Shown one piece after another: positions 1 through 6,867 of a stretch of DNA of 16,186 bases; within the stretch, counting starts at the first letter, position 1, and every line of letters begins with the position of its first letter. The stretch is from Saprospiraceae bacterium. Its GTDB lineage: Bacteria; Bacteroidota; Bacteroidia; Chitinophagales; Saprospiraceae. The notes beneath the pieces were generated by a model. That model was not told the DNA's origin and searched no databases. It saw nothing but the letters and a program-made list of their open reading frames with translations. The stretch spans positions 1-16,186 of the forward strand of contig JALVEG010000083.1 of the NCBI GenBank assembly GCA_027031145.1, given 5' to 3'. A program made the translations under genes and the position numbers.

Positions 1-172
1 GATTTAATGCAACGATTAAAAAATAGGTTGAATAAAAGTATTATTTGATTAAGCGAAAAATGAAACGTTGCAGAACAATTCATAATAAGTTTTGATTAAA
101 AAGTAAAAAATCTCAATAAAAAACCCAACCTTTTAATAGTTTAGTTACGTCAATTTTAATTAAAGAAGAAGT

Positions 173-565
173 ATGAAATATTTAATATTATTATTTACAG
201 TATTTACAATTTTCTCCTGCACCAAAGAAGATAGGTGTCAAGAACTCAATTGTGATTTATTAGGTGAATGGACTTGGACTAAAACCTGTGGGACAATTGC
301 AGGACGAACATGGACCCCCGAGTCAACAGGTTATGAAATTCACATTAAAATAAATGAGTCAAAAATTTCATTTTTTAAAAATGATACTTTAACTAAGACT
401 TATGAATATGAAGTTTTTGAAACGGATACTTTATATACACATGGAACTTTGGCTTCATTTATTAAATATAACAAAATAACTCGTCGTTATAGCATTGAAA
501 ATGGGACATTAGGAATGTATGATTTGTGTTTTGATTGTCTTGCTGATTTCTTTGAAAAGAATTGA
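173..565 (+). CDS. Small lipoprotein, possibly lipocalin-like
   Basis: The 130-residue protein begins with a lipoprotein signal peptide: Lys2, a hydrophobic stretch at 4-14, and the lipobox end FSC with the lipidated cysteine at 16. Residues after the cysteine read TKED; an acidic or lysine-rich stretch here resembles the signal that sends Bacteroidota lipoproteins to the cell surface, so surface exposure is an inference. The mature part starts with a GEWTW motif (31-35) typical of lipocalin-like beta-barrel lipoproteins, followed by alternating beta-strand-like segments. Further cysteines near 22, 27, 39 and two close to the C-terminus could form disulfides. The start is supported by a purine-rich AAAGAAGAAG just upstream. 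The ligand is unknown. The gene stands alone in an accessory-looking segment. Confidence 0.75.
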   Translation: MKYLILLFTVFTIFSCTKEDRCQELNCDLLGEWTWTKTCGTIAGRTWTPESTGYEIHIKINESKISFFKNDTLTKTYEYEVFETDTLYTHGTLASFIKYNKITRRYSIENGTLGMYDLCFDCLADFFEKN

Positions 566-797
566 TAAAAGCTTGAATATGGTCGCCCCAAGTTAGTAAC
601 CAGTTCTTCTTTATTAATTAAGGGGAAGAATGTTTTCTATTAGTAATTTTAATAAAGTCTAAGTTCTAAGTTTAAAATATAAAGGAAGCATTGATTAATT
701 TGGAATAGAAAATAATGAGCTGAAGCAAGTAATGAAATTGTAATGGAACAAATTGTTTGACAAATTTATTTCTATAAGTGAATCAAAAGTCTTAATT

Positions 798-1037
798 ATG
801 TCAACAGCGGAATTGAAAAAGAATTTACTTAAAAGAATTGAGCAAATAGATGAAGATTATTTGTTGGAGGAACTTTTAGGGGTCATTGAAATTGAAACTT
901 CTAATGATTTTTTTAAAATTCCTGAAGAACATAAAAAAGATATTGAAATTGGTTTAGCTCAAATCGAAAATGGAAACACTATTCCACATGAAGAAATCAG
1001 AAAAAATCCAAATAATTTAAAATCATCACTAAAATAA
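798..1037 (+). CDS. Antitoxin-like protein without a visible toxin partner
   Basis: A 79-residue acidic protein starting MSTAELKKNLL. The opening 'STAELKKNLLKRIEQIDEDYLLEELL' style of amphipathic helix, the central acidic segment and the C-terminal IPHEEIRKN are typical of the short antitoxins paired with RelE/ParE toxins in Bacteroidota; this is recognition by pattern, not a search. The frame is open 15 codons further upstream to an ATG at 753, but the family normally begins at the Met of MSTAE, so 798 is preferred. A toxin gene would be expected within a few bases downstream on the same strand. None of the three forward frames from 1038 to 1258 shows one, so this is an orphan or a remnant of a pair. 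Confidence 0.65.
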   Translation: MSTAELKKNLLKRIEQIDEDYLLEELLGVIEIETSNDFFKIPEEHKKDIEIGLAQIENGNTIPHEEIRKNPNNLKSSLK

Positions 1038-1121
1038 GGCTACAAATCATAATAAGTGGAGTTTCAGCAATAGTCGTCTATCGTCTTGCTTCAATATTTA
1101 CATTTCATTAACACAAACGCT

Positions 1122-1153
1122 TTTGTATATTAAAATATTTGATTATAATTTTG
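1122..1153 (+). promoter_or_regulatory. Candidate Bacteroidota promoter for the gldAFG cluster
   Basis: TAATTTTG at 1146-1153 matches the Bacteroidota -7 consensus TANNTTTG. TTTG at 1122-1125 lies 20 bp upstream, compatible with the -33 element. It would give a leader of about 100 nt before the gldA start. This is a motif match only. Confidence 0.5.
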
Positions 1154-1258
1154 CGTTTTAATTTGTCTTTTTTACTTAATTAAGAAATGGTGCTCAACCA
1201 TGATAAAAGAAGAAATGAATCAACTTTTTTGTTTTGAAACCTGTTAAAACAATTCAGT

Positions 1259-2182
1259 ATGAATATTGAAATAAAAAATGTAAATAAGTTTTACGGATAT
1301 CAAAAGGTATTGGATGATGTCTCTTTTGAGGTCATACCCGGAGAAATCCTTGGTTTTCTTGGTCCAAACGGTGCCGGAAAAACCACTACGATGAAAATAA
1401 TTACCGGGTATATAGGCATGGACTCTGGTGATGTCGTTATTGATGGCAAATCTGTAAAAACCGGAGAAACCAAATCTTCGATCGGTTATTTACCTGAAAA
1501 CAATCCTCTGTATCTTGATATGCCGGTAGTAGATTATTTGAGGTTTAGTGCTAAACTTCAAGGGGTTGAAAAAGGAAAAATAGAAAATAAGGTCAGAGAG
1601 ATGATCAAACTTACAGGTTTGAATAAAGAAAAACATAAGCTTATTGGTGAACTATCCAAAGGTTTTCGTCAAAGGGTAGGATTGGCGCAGGCATTGATCC
1701 ACGATCCTGAAATATTGATTCTCGATGAACCTACCACAGGTCTGGATCCAAATCAGATCATAGAAATAAGAGAGTTGATAAAAGAATTGGGGAAAGAAAA
1801 AACTGTTATTCTCAGTACGCATATTTTACCTGAAGTGGAAGCTACCTGTGACAGAATACTGATCATTAATAAAGGTAAGATCGTTGCCAATGGAACTTCA
1901 AAAGATTTGAGACAACAGGCAGAAGGAAACAGCCTTTTGAAAATAAAATTAGAAGTTCCTGAAAATGAGACCGTATTGGAAAAAATCAAAGAATTACCCA
2001 GTGTTGAAGATGTTTCGGTAGTAAATAATGAAACAGGCAGATTTGATGTAAAAAGCTTCAAAGGTCTCAGATCAAACAGGGAAATTTTTGACCTATGTGC
2101 TAAAAACAACTGGCCTATTGTGGAAATGATCCCTATTGAAACAAAACTCGAAGATGTTTTCAGAGATCTAACGATGAATTAA
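1259..2182 (+). CDS. gldA: GldA-like ABC transporter ATP-binding subunit
   Basis: This 307-residue protein is the ATPase of a gliding-type ABC transporter and would act on the cytoplasmic face of the inner membrane with GldF and GldG. Seen directly are Walker A GPNGAGKT (35-42), the GYLPENNPLY segment at the Q-loop position (76-85; Glu80 in place of Gln, as in related ABC-2 ATPases), signature LSKGF (132-136), Walker B ILILDEP (152-158) with Glu157 as the catalytic base, D-loop GLDP (161-164) and the switch histidine STH (186-188). Residues after about 220 form the small C-terminal domain. Length is as expected for GldA. gldF begins 43 bp downstream and gldG follows, so the three are probably co-transcribed. 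In Flavobacterium johnsoniae GldA is linked to gliding motility; many non-gliding Bacteroidota also carry it, so gliding cannot be concluded. Confidence 0.9.
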   Translation: MNIEIKNVNKFYGYQKVLDDVSFEVIPGEILGFLGPNGAGKTTTMKIITGYIGMDSGDVVIDGKSVKTGETKSSIGYLPENNPLYLDMPVVDYLRFSAKLQGVEKGKIENKVREMIKLTGLNKEKHKLIGELSKGFRQRVGLAQALIHDPEILILDEPTTGLDPNQIIEIRELIKELGKEKTVILSTHILPEVEATCDRILIINKGKIVANGTSKDLRQQAEGNSLLKIKLEVPENETVLEKIKELPSVEDVSVVNNETGRFDVKSFKGLRSNREIFDLCAKNNWPIVEMIPIETKLEDVFRDLTMN

Positions 2183-2225
2183 ATAAAAAGAAAATATAAA
2201 GTTACTTTTCAAAATTTATAATGTT

Positions 2226-2942
2226 ATGGATTCTATATTAACGATTTCAAAAAAAGAACTGGCAGGATTTTTTGATTCATTGTCAGGATATATAGTTTTA
2301 ATTGCTTTTTTAGGATTTACAGGATTCTTTACATGGTTGTACGGATCTGATATTTTTATACGAAAACAAGCAGACCTGGTGGTATTTTTCAGTATAGCCA
2401 AATGGACTCTGTTCTTTTTTATTCCGGCTATCACGATGAAATTAATTTCTGAAGAGAAAAATAACGGAACTCTCGAATTGTTATTAACTAAACCTTTAAA
2501 TGAATCACAATTGGTAACAGGCAAATTTCTTGCTGCATTTTTTCTGGTAGCAATAGCTCTTGCCTTAACATTAATTTATTATATCAGTATCTCATATTTG
2601 GGTAAGATCGATCATGGAGCAATTATTAGTGGATATTTGGGGTTATTGCTTTTTAGTGCTGCATATATCGGTATCGGATTGTTTGCCAGCAGTATTTCCA
2701 AAAATCAAATCGTAGCTTTTTTATTGGCTTTGTTTATAGGAATATTCTTTCAGATCATTTTTGATATATTAGGAAGTTCCTTAAATGGGATTCCCGGGAA
2801 AGTTTTTGATTTTCTAAGTCTTTCAGGTCATTTTGATTCGATATCCAGAGGGGTCTGGGATACCAGAGATATTATTTATTTTCTGTCAATTTGTGTTTTG
2901 GGAATCGAATTGGCAAAAGAAAATTTGGCATTCAGGAAATAA
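2226..2942 (+). CDS. gldF: GldF-like ABC-2 permease subunit
   Basis: This 238-residue inner-membrane protein is the permease partner of the preceding ATPase. Six hydrophobic segments are visible at about 19-39, 52-75, 101-123, 132-155, 160-183 and 214-230. Between the second and third lies EEKNNGTLELLLTKPL (76-91), the conserved cytoplasmic coupling segment of ABC-2 permeases such as GldF and NosY-type proteins. Length is close to that known for GldF. The ATG at 2226 is chosen because the ATG five bases earlier runs into a stop after a few codons. The transported substrate is not known for this family. Position between gldA and gldG supports the assignment. Confidence 0.88.
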   Translation: MDSILTISKKELAGFFDSLSGYIVLIAFLGFTGFFTWLYGSDIFIRKQADLVVFFSIAKWTLFFFIPAITMKLISEEKNNGTLELLLTKPLNESQLVTGKFLAAFFLVAIALALTLIYYISISYLGKIDHGAIISGYLGLLLFSAAYIGIGLFASSISKNQIVAFLLALFIGIFFQIIFDILGSSLNGIPGKVFDFLSLSGHFDSISRGVWDTRDIIYFLSICVLGIELAKENLAFRK

Positions 2943-2974
2943 AATAATTATAAAAAATAATAGATTTTTATGTT

Positions 2975-4489
2975 ATGAAAAAATATTATAATTCATTAAT
3001 ACTGATAGGCATTTTGATATTGGTAAATTTATTGTCATATAAATTCTTTTATCGCCTGGATATGACATCTGATCATCAATTTACCTTGAGTAATGCAACA
3101 AAAAATATCTTAAAATCTCTTGATGATCCTGTTACCATAACAGCATATTTTTCTAAAAAATTACCTCCGGATATCCAAAAAACCAGAGAAGATTTCAGGG
3201 ATATGCTGGAAGAGTATGCAGGAATATCAGGAGGTATGGTAGAATATAGATTTGTAGATCCTTCAAGTGATAAGGACAAAGAACAGGAAGCTCTCCAAAG
3301 CGGGATAAGACCTGTAATGATAAAAGTAAGGGAGAAGGATGAGATAAAACAACAAAAATCTTTTTTAGGAGCTACTATCAGTTTGGATGAAAGGAAAGAA
3401 ATAATTCCATTTATCAAGCCGGGAGCTCCTTTGGAATACGAACTGTCTACTGCGATCAAAAAGGTCTCAATTGAGAATAAGCCACCGGTTGCTATTTTAT
3501 CAGGACACGGCGAACCGGGACCGGATGAATTGAGTCAAGTAGAACAATCACTATCTATTTTGTATAATCCCGAAACCGTCGATCTGAAAAATGTAAATGA
3601 AATATCACCAAAGTATAAAGTCGCTTTGATGATTGCTCCCAAAGATAGTTTTGAAAATAGTGATTTTCAAAAATTAGATAATTATTTGTCCACCGGAGGT
3701 AATCTGGTATTGGCAATAAATAGTGTTGACGGTGATTTTCAAAATTCCAGAGGAGTGATTGTCAATACAGGTATCGAAAATTGGCTACAAGAAAAAGGAT
3801 TGAATATTGAACACAAATTTGTAGTTGATTTTAATTGTGGTACTGTTTCCGTGCAGCAAAAACAAGGATATTTTACTATGGTTAATCAGGTTAAATTTCC
3901 CTTTTTACCAATTATCAGAAATTTTGCAGATCATACTATCACTAAAGGAATTGAGGAAGTGATACTTAAATTTGCAAGTCCAATGGAATTCAGGGGAGAC
4001 AGCTCCGTTCAATTTATTGAATTGGCTACTACTTCCGACAGGTCAGGTGTAGTCGATGGAAATACATATTTTGATGTAATAAATAAGAAATGGACTTCAG
4101 CAGATTTTAACAGACCTAACATACCTGTTGCCGGTATTTTAGAAGGAAAATTGGCAGGAGATATGGATTCCAAAATGGTGGTATATACAGACGGGGATTT
4201 TGCCGTAACCGAAGGAGGAAGACAAAAACAAAGCAATAATAATATAAGTTTTTTAGTGAACGCTGTCGATTGGCTGGGTGATGATACAGGCTTGATTGAA
4301 CTCAGAACAAAAGGGGTGGTATCAAGACCTATAAAGCAAAAATATCTGACAGAAGAAGCAAGCGGGAAAAGAAGTTTTATTAAATATCTCAACTTTGGAT
4401 TACCGATTTTACTCGTAATATTAATAGGAATATTCTTAATGCAAAGAAGAAAAGCTATCAGAATAAAGAGGATGCAGGAGGAGTATTAG
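2975..4489 (+). CDS. gldG: GldG-like ABC transporter auxiliary membrane protein
   Basis: A 504-residue protein anchored at both ends: an N-terminal membrane segment at about 8-25 and a C-terminal one at about 471-490 followed by a basic tail (RRKAIRIKRM). The region between them is largely periplasmic and matches the GldG / ABC-transporter-auxiliary architecture, with RLDMTSDHQFTLSNAT near residue 27, the PVTITAYFS strand, and AILSGHGEPG near residue 175, a motif I recognise from this family. It begins 32 bp after gldF on the same strand, so it is the third subunit of the same complex. The protein is somewhat shorter than the Flavobacterium johnsoniae version. Its molecular role is unknown; the gene is needed for gliding in that organism. 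A tandem repeat begins just past the stop. Confidence 0.88.
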   Translation: MKKYYNSLILIGILILVNLLSYKFFYRLDMTSDHQFTLSNATKNILKSLDDPVTITAYFSKKLPPDIQKTREDFRDMLEEYAGISGGMVEYRFVDPSSDKDKEQEALQSGIRPVMIKVREKDEIKQQKSFLGATISLDERKEIIPFIKPGAPLEYELSTAIKKVSIENKPPVAILSGHGEPGPDELSQVEQSLSILYNPETVDLKNVNEISPKYKVALMIAPKDSFENSDFQKLDNYLSTGGNLVLAINSVDGDFQNSRGVIVNTGIENWLQEKGLNIEHKFVVDFNCGTVSVQQKQGYFTMVNQVKFPFLPIIRNFADHTITKGIEEVILKFASPMEFRGDSSVQFIELATTSDRSGVVDGNTYFDVINKKWTSADFNRPNIPVAGILEGKLAGDMDSKMVVYTDGDFAVTEGGRQKQSNNNISFLVNAVDWLGDDTGLIELRTKGVVSRPIKQKYLTEEASGKRSFIKYLNFGLPILLVILIGIFLMQRRKAIRIKRMQEEY

Positions 4490-4500
4490 AATTGGGGTGA

Positions 4501-4560
4501 TGTAGATTGAAGGAGATTGATGTAGATTGAATGAGATTGATGTAGATTGAATATAGATAG
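4501..4560. repeat. 20-bp tandem repeat, three units
   Basis: Three consecutive 20-bp units start at 4501, 4521 and 4541. The first two are TGTAGATTGAAGGAGATTGA and TGTAGATTGAATGAGATTGA, differing at one base. The third keeps the first 12 bases (TGTAGATTGAAT with the second unit) and then diverges. The array begins 11 bp after the gldG stop codon. It opens the 418-bp gene-free gap 4490-4907. Confidence 0.85.
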
Positions 4561-4734
4561 ATTGATTTAGGGATTGGAATAATGAAATATTATTTGTTTG
4601 GTGTTTTGACGTTTGGATCGCCTTCGCTAAAGCTTCGGTGATTAAAAATGAAAAATTTTGAGGTGTGAAAAGCGAAGTCAGAGACATTCGCTTATCAGGA
4701 TTAACTATTAAAGTTTTTTGAAACCGGTATTAAT

Positions 4735-4817
4735 CCCCCGCTGTTTACCCCGTGAAACAAACGGGGTGTTTCATCGGGGCGGGGAAAAAGGTGGAACACT
4801 CCGTTGATCAACGGAGG
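4735..4817. repeat. GC-rich hairpin block, REP-like
   Basis: A GC-rich island in AT-rich DNA. It contains the inverted repeat ACCCCGT (4747-4753) / ACGGGGT (4761-4767), and an overlapping longer pairing CCCCGTGAAACA (4748-4759) / TGTTTCATCGGGG (4767-4779) with one bulged base. The two cannot form together. A perfect 18-bp palindrome, CTCCGTTGATCAACGGAG, follows at 4799-4816. No coding frame is convincing. It looks like a dispersed intergenic repeat, but only one copy is in the window. Confidence 0.6.
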
Positions 4818-4864
4818 GGTGGAAAAGCAGTATTGAAAACAAGAGTAATGATATAAAATGTTAA

Positions 4865-4876
4865 CTACTCAGGTAG
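4865..4876 (+). repeat. CTACTCAGGYAG motif, copy 1
   Basis: CTACTCAGGTAG, 32 bp before the DUF4340 start codon. The ends CTAC/GTAG are complementary around a TCAG centre. Near-identical copies occur at 8251, 10055 and 10104, with an inverted partial copy at 8306-8317. Confidence 0.6.
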
Positions 4877-4907
4877 AATTAATTAATATTAAAACTATTC
4901 ACAATAT

Positions 4908-5816
4908 TTGCTTATCATTTTTATAGTTTTATTGGCTATTTATGCAGGGATTAGTCTTTTCGGAGATAAAAAAGAAAGCAGTTTTAATGATAAAATTGCT
5001 GATTTTGATACTGAAAATGTGGATTTAATAAAAATTAGTCCTAAGGAAAAATCAAAAAAAGAATTTTCTTTGGAAAAGAAAGGAGATGATTGGATGATAA
5101 AAGTTGATGATAATACTTATATGGCTGATAATAGTATCGTTGAAAATGCTCTTTCAAGCTTAAAGACAATGAAAATAAAAAATATCATCACAAAGAATCC
5201 TGATAAATTTGCAAAATATGAACTCGAGGATGACAATTGCAAAGAAGTTCAGGTTTTCTCAAAAAATAAAAAGAAAGTTGATCTGCTGATTGGAAAATTC
5301 AAATATGATCAACAAACCAGAACAGCAAGTTCATATGTCAGGCTTAAAAACAAGAATAAAGTTTATTCTACCAATGGATTTAGCAGTATAAATATTTCAG
5401 ATAATATTTCCACATACAGGATCAAAGATTTGGCAAAATTTGATAAAGATAAGGTACAAAACATAAAATATTTTCATAAAAACAATCTAACTGAATTAAC
5501 CAAACAAGGAAAAGACTGGACATATGGTAATATCGTTATTGATTCAACAAAAATTGCAAATTTCTTATCTACTATATCCGAGATTAAAGGCAGTAAATTC
5601 TTGAATATGAATGATAATTGGCAAAGACCTGCTGCATCGGATAGTCTTGTATTCTCTTTAACTGAAAAAAATGTAAATATAGTTGCTTATCCTGACACAA
5701 CGGTATCTTCAGGATTTGTTATCCATGGTTCATACAATGAAAAAGCATATTTTGATAGTGATAGTACAGGACTATATAAGCGTATTTTTGGTAAATTTAA
5801 CGAGTTGGTAAAATAA
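4908..5816 (+). CDS. DUF4340 domain protein, likely partner of the GldAFG transporter
   Basis: A 302-residue protein with one N-terminal hydrophobic anchor (about 1-17) and a long hydrophilic, presumably periplasmic, region. I recognise a DUF4340 architecture with two similar blocks: KKGDDWMI near 58-65 followed by a LSSLKTMK helix, and KQGKDWTY near 199-206 followed by a LSTISEIKG helix, suggesting an internal duplication. DUF4340 genes often follow GldG-type genes, which fits the location, although a 418-bp repeat-rich gap separates them here. The only usable start is TTG at 4908: an in-frame TAA lies five codons upstream and no ATG or GTG precedes the anchor. The predicted N-terminus lacks the basic residues expected before a membrane anchor, so the true start may be damaged or frameshifted. 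Function is unknown. Confidence 0.75.
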   Translation: MLIIFIVLLAIYAGISLFGDKKESSFNDKIADFDTENVDLIKISPKEKSKKEFSLEKKGDDWMIKVDDNTYMADNSIVENALSSLKTMKIKNIITKNPDKFAKYELEDDNCKEVQVFSKNKKKVDLLIGKFKYDQQTRTASSYVRLKNKNKVYSTNGFSSINISDNISTYRIKDLAKFDKDKVQNIKYFHKNNLTELTKQGKDWTYGNIVIDSTKIANFLSTISEIKGSKFLNMNDNWQRPAASDSLVFSLTEKNVNIVAYPDTTVSSGFVIHGSYNEKAYFDSDSTGLYKRIFGKFNELVK

Positions 5817-5818
5817 TT

Positions 5819-5857
5819 AAACAGGATAATTTCAATATCTAAACTGTTTCCCTGTTT
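5819..5857 (+). other. Weak inverted repeat between DUF4340 and hydrolase genes
   Basis: AAACAGG (5819-5825) pairs with CCTGTTT (5851-5857) across a 25-nt loop. It fills most of the 57-bp gap between two plus-strand genes. With so long a loop it is at best a weak terminator or processing site. Confidence 0.25.
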
Positions 5858-5873
5858 CATTGTTTTAATAATT

Positions 5874-6743
5874 ATGAAAATAAAAAATGTATTTAAGAAT
5901 TTATTATTCCAAATAATAAAATTACGTTTTAGGATTGTATCACTATTTTTCCCGAAAAGAGCTGCTAAAACAGCGATTGATATTTTTTCAAAACCCCATT
6001 TTCAGAAACTTAGGGACAGGGAACTTAAATTTCTTAATAGTGCCAATATTATCAGGATAAAAAACCATCCTGAAGATATTATTTTATATGAAACAGGAGA
6101 TCAGAACGGTAAACCTGTATTGGTAGTTCACGGATGGGATTCAAATCCGGGCAGTCTCTCGGGAGTAGCTTGTAAATTGGCAGATCTTGGATATCATATT
6201 TTAGCATTAAATGTTCCTGCACATGGTATTTCAAAGCAGAAATCTACAAATATGCTTGAAACAGCTGATCTGATCATCAAAGTTTTAGAGCATTTTAAAT
6301 ATAAAGGCAAATTTTCATTTCTTACACACTCTTTTGGTTCCGGAGCAGTGAGTTTTGCTTTGAATAAATCAGGGATTGAAGCTGATAAATTGGTTTTTAT
6401 AACTTCCCCTGACAAAATTCTGGATATTTTTGATGAATATAAAGAGACTATTGGGTTAGGAACTAAAGCTTATAATTATATGCTGAAACTCAGTGAGAAA
6501 AGGTTTAAAAGAAAATTTGATGATATGGTTATCTCAAAGGTATTGCAAAAAGCAAAATTCAATAAACTTTTACTTGTCCATGATAAAAACGATAAAATCT
6601 TACCGTTTCATAATTCTGAAAATATTCTAAAAACTAATTCCAAAAGAAGCGAAATATACACAACTGAAGGAAAAGGACATTACAGAATTTTATGGGATGA
6701 AAATGTGATAAATAAGATTATGTCATTTGTTACATCTGAATAG
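5874..6743 (+). CDS. Alpha/beta hydrolase, cytoplasmic
   Basis: A 289-residue serine-hydrolase-fold protein. The oxyanion-loop motif HGWD is at 86-89 after the PVLVV strand. The nucleophile elbow reads THSFGSG with Ser153, so the first Gly of the usual GxSxG is replaced by Thr-His. The likely acid is Asp240 in VHDKNDKILPF, and the likely base is His269 in GKGHYR. Together these form a complete catalytic triad in the usual order. The N-terminus (1-50) is basic and partly hydrophobic but has no signal-peptide cleavage site, so the protein is probably cytosolic or loosely membrane-associated. It follows the DUF4340 gene by 57 bp and may be co-transcribed. The substrate cannot be told; esters or thioesters are typical of the fold. 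Confidence 0.85.
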   Translation: MKIKNVFKNLLFQIIKLRFRIVSLFFPKRAAKTAIDIFSKPHFQKLRDRELKFLNSANIIRIKNHPEDIILYETGDQNGKPVLVVHGWDSNPGSLSGVACKLADLGYHILALNVPAHGISKQKSTNMLETADLIIKVLEHFKYKGKFSFLTHSFGSGAVSFALNKSGIEADKLVFITSPDKILDIFDEYKETIGLGTKAYNYMLKLSEKRFKRKFDDMVISKVLQKAKFNKLLLVHDKNDKILPFHNSENILKTNSKRSEIYTTEGKGHYRILWDENVINKIMSFVTSE

Positions 6744-6756
6744 TTGCTACTATAAT

Positions 6757-6777
6757 GTCGCCCCTACTGGGGCTTTT
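6757..6777 (+). terminator. GTCGCCCC/GGGGC hairpin with T-tract
   Basis: GCCCC (6760-6764) pairs with GGGGC (6769-6773) around TACT and is followed by TTTT. It lies 14 bp after the plus-strand hydrolase stop and is oriented to terminate it. A copy with nearly the same flanks (ATAATGTCGCCCCTA) occurs at 12111-12136, so it is also a dispersed repeat. Confidence 0.6.
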
Positions 6778-6802
6778 GATGTTTTTGAATTTTTTTTCTA
6801 CC

Positions 6803-6840
6803 ATCCCGCAGTACTGCGGGATCGCCCTTAACAGGGCTTT
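6803..6840 (+). terminator. Perfect 20-bp palindrome plus second hairpin between convergent genes
   Basis: ATCCCGCAGTACTGCGGGAT (6803-6822) is a perfect palindrome. It is followed at once by GCCCT (6824-6828) / AGGGC (6833-6837) and TTTT. The block lies between convergent genes ending at 6743 and 6868. The T-tract is on the plus strand, so termination would favour rightward transcripts. Confidence 0.55.
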
Positions 6841-6867
6841 TAATGTTCTCCTCTCTTTATTACTACT

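Noticed and set aside
8..72. Inverted repeat TGCAACG (8-14) / CGTTGCA (66-72), considered as an attC-like or IS end
   Set aside because: Only 7 bp with a 51-bp AT-rich spacer; no integron core sites, no transposase and no target duplication nearby.
1038..1258. Search for a RelE/ParE toxin after the antitoxin-like gene
   Set aside because: All forward frames are short and none shows the toxin pattern; the segment holds the candidate gldA promoter instead.
4436..4687. 83-codon minus-strand open frame over the gldG end and the tandem repeat
   Set aside because: Composition follows the repeat (Ser/Ile/Gln-rich), there is no recognisable domain, and it overlaps the 3' end of gldG.
4490..4907. 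CRISPR array considered for the repeat block
   Set aside because: The 20-bp units are directly adjacent with no spacers, and no cas genes are present.
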